NCBI GenBank assembly: GCA_903904655.1
Contig: CAIVDK010000397.1
Span: 1 to 42,219, forward strand
Length of the DNA stretch: 42,219 nt
Reading direction: 5' to 3'
Source: an uncultured delta proteobacterium
GTDB lineage: Bacteria; Desulfobacterota; Syntrophia; Syntrophales; Smithellaceae
Position numbers and translations under genes: made by a program. The notes beneath the pieces were generated by a model that was not told where the DNA came from, did no database searches, and saw only the letters and a program-made list of their open reading frames with translations. This document shows positions 41,762 to 42,219 of this stretch, piece after piece (the first letter of the stretch is position 1; each line of letters begins with the position of its first letter).

Positions 41762-42219
41762 CTAATATTTCTTACCGGGACTCTTCTTGCGCTTATTGAA
41801 AAAGAAGGATTCGCGGGTTTTGGCGCCGCCGGCGTAGCGCTTGCCGGGATAATCGCCGCGCCCGCCTCTTTCGGCAAAATCGATTTTTACGCGCCGTTGG
41901 GCGTACTTTTCCTTGCCAAACCGGGCAATCAGCACCTCGGCAAACTGCGATTCCACTTCAAAGTAGGAATTGCACAACTGCACGTCCACATTGGCAACGT
42001 GCAGTTTGGCGATATTGGCCGCCTCCACCAAATAAGCCTGGAGTTTTTTGGCGTTGAATTTTTCCATCTTCCCCAGGTTAACCGAAAGGCGCGTCAGGCC
42101 GCCCGGCACGGACTTAGACACACTGCGGGAAGGCATGGCCTTCATTTCTTTTTTCTGCGATACATTGATGTCGGCGGCGTCGCGGTAGTAACTCAGAAAG
42201 CGGTTGAACTCCGCCGAAA
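41762..42219 (-). CDS. DEAD-box RNA helicase, C-terminal part (runs off the window)
   Basis: The reading frame is open to the window edge and covers about 151 C-terminal residues. RLSVNLGKMEKFNAKKLQAY, then HVANVDVQLCNSYFEVESQFAEVLIARF, matches the DbpA-type RNA-binding domain found at the C-terminus of DeaD/CsdA and DbpA helicases. It is followed by a very basic, Gly/Arg/Lys-rich tail (FAERGGRGDYPGKRYAGG, ending in KRKKSPGKKY). The helicase core itself lies outside the window. The in-frame ATG at 42145 is internal, since SAEFNRFLSYYRDAADIN upstream belongs to the same frame. Confidence 0.82.
   Translation of the reverse strand, partial: SAEFNRFLSYYRDAADINVSQKKEMKAMPSRSVSKSVPGGLTRLSVNLGKMEKFNAKKLQAYLVEAANIAKLHVANVDVQLCNSYFEVESQFAEVLIARFGKEKYAQRRVKIDFAERGGRGDYPGKRYAGGAKTRESFFFNKRKKSPGKKY

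Overview
The window is a roughly even-GC bacterial chromosome segment with dense, operon-like coding and no rRNA, complete tRNA, phage, insertion sequence or CRISPR array. Gene content points to a strictly anaerobic, probably syntrophic or sulfate-reducing Desulfobacterota (old Deltaproteobacteria), perhaps Syntrophales. The clues are an hgcAB mercury-methylation pair, a PPi-type phosphofructokinase, a phenylacetate-CoA ligase family enzyme, a large DmdC-like acyl-CoA dehydrogenase with an enoyl-CoA hydratase, a MetH without its reactivation domain, and a C_GCAxxG_C_C redox protein. This placement is inferred from gene content, not from a phylogeny.

Layout. 0.3-7.1 kb (+): metH-like methionine synthase, a TonB-family protein, pyrE, and an M16C (PreP-like) metalloprotease. 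7.3-8.6 kb (-): phenylacetate-CoA ligase family protein. 8.9-9.6 kb (+): a STAS anti-anti-sigma protein and an RsbW-like kinase, forming a partner-switch pair. 9.7-24.1 kb: a Kup K+ transporter (-), phosphofructokinase (+), a 2.9-thousand-residue cyclic beta-1,2-glucan synthase (+), then a Kef-type K+/H+ antiporter with its KefG-like flavoprotein (-). This stretch looks like an osmotic and potassium adaptation block. 24.2-25.9 kb (-): MoaE-like protein, GAF/DUF484-like protein and exonuclease III, probably co-transcribed with kefG-kefC. 26.0-27.1 kb (+): LhgO-like FAD oxidoreductase. 27.3-31.9 kb (+): a complete livKHMGF branched-chain amino-acid ABC transporter behind a near-consensus promoter. 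32.1-34.3 kb (-): an MFS transporter and a Dus-family tRNA dihydrouridine synthase. 34.5-35.1 kb (+): a secreted-protein gene split by a frameshift. 35.2-35.5 kb (-): a small unknown protein. 35.8-38.6 kb (-): enoyl-CoA hydratase and acyl-CoA dehydrogenase. 38.9-41.5 kb: a C_GCAxxG_C_C protein (-) divergent from a three-gene operon marR-hgcA-hgcB (+). The window ends inside the C-terminal part of a DEAD-box RNA helicase (-).

The main biological signal is the marR-hgcA-hgcB operon. HgcA carries the diagnostic cap-helix motif around Cys139. HgcB carries two 4Fe-4S motifs, Cys73 and a terminal Cys pair. The overlapping regulator is cysteine-rich and appears to be leaderless, with an imperfect palindrome across its own promoter.

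The second theme is intergenic repeat DNA. Several spacers hold arrays of degenerate 7- or 8-bp units, some facing each other as inverted arrays. A separate palindromic REP-like element occurs in two versions, upstream of the M16 protease and at the start of kup. Six promoters with exact TTGACA -35 boxes were found: five have a 17-bp spacer and a good -10, and the marR promoter has a weaker -10.
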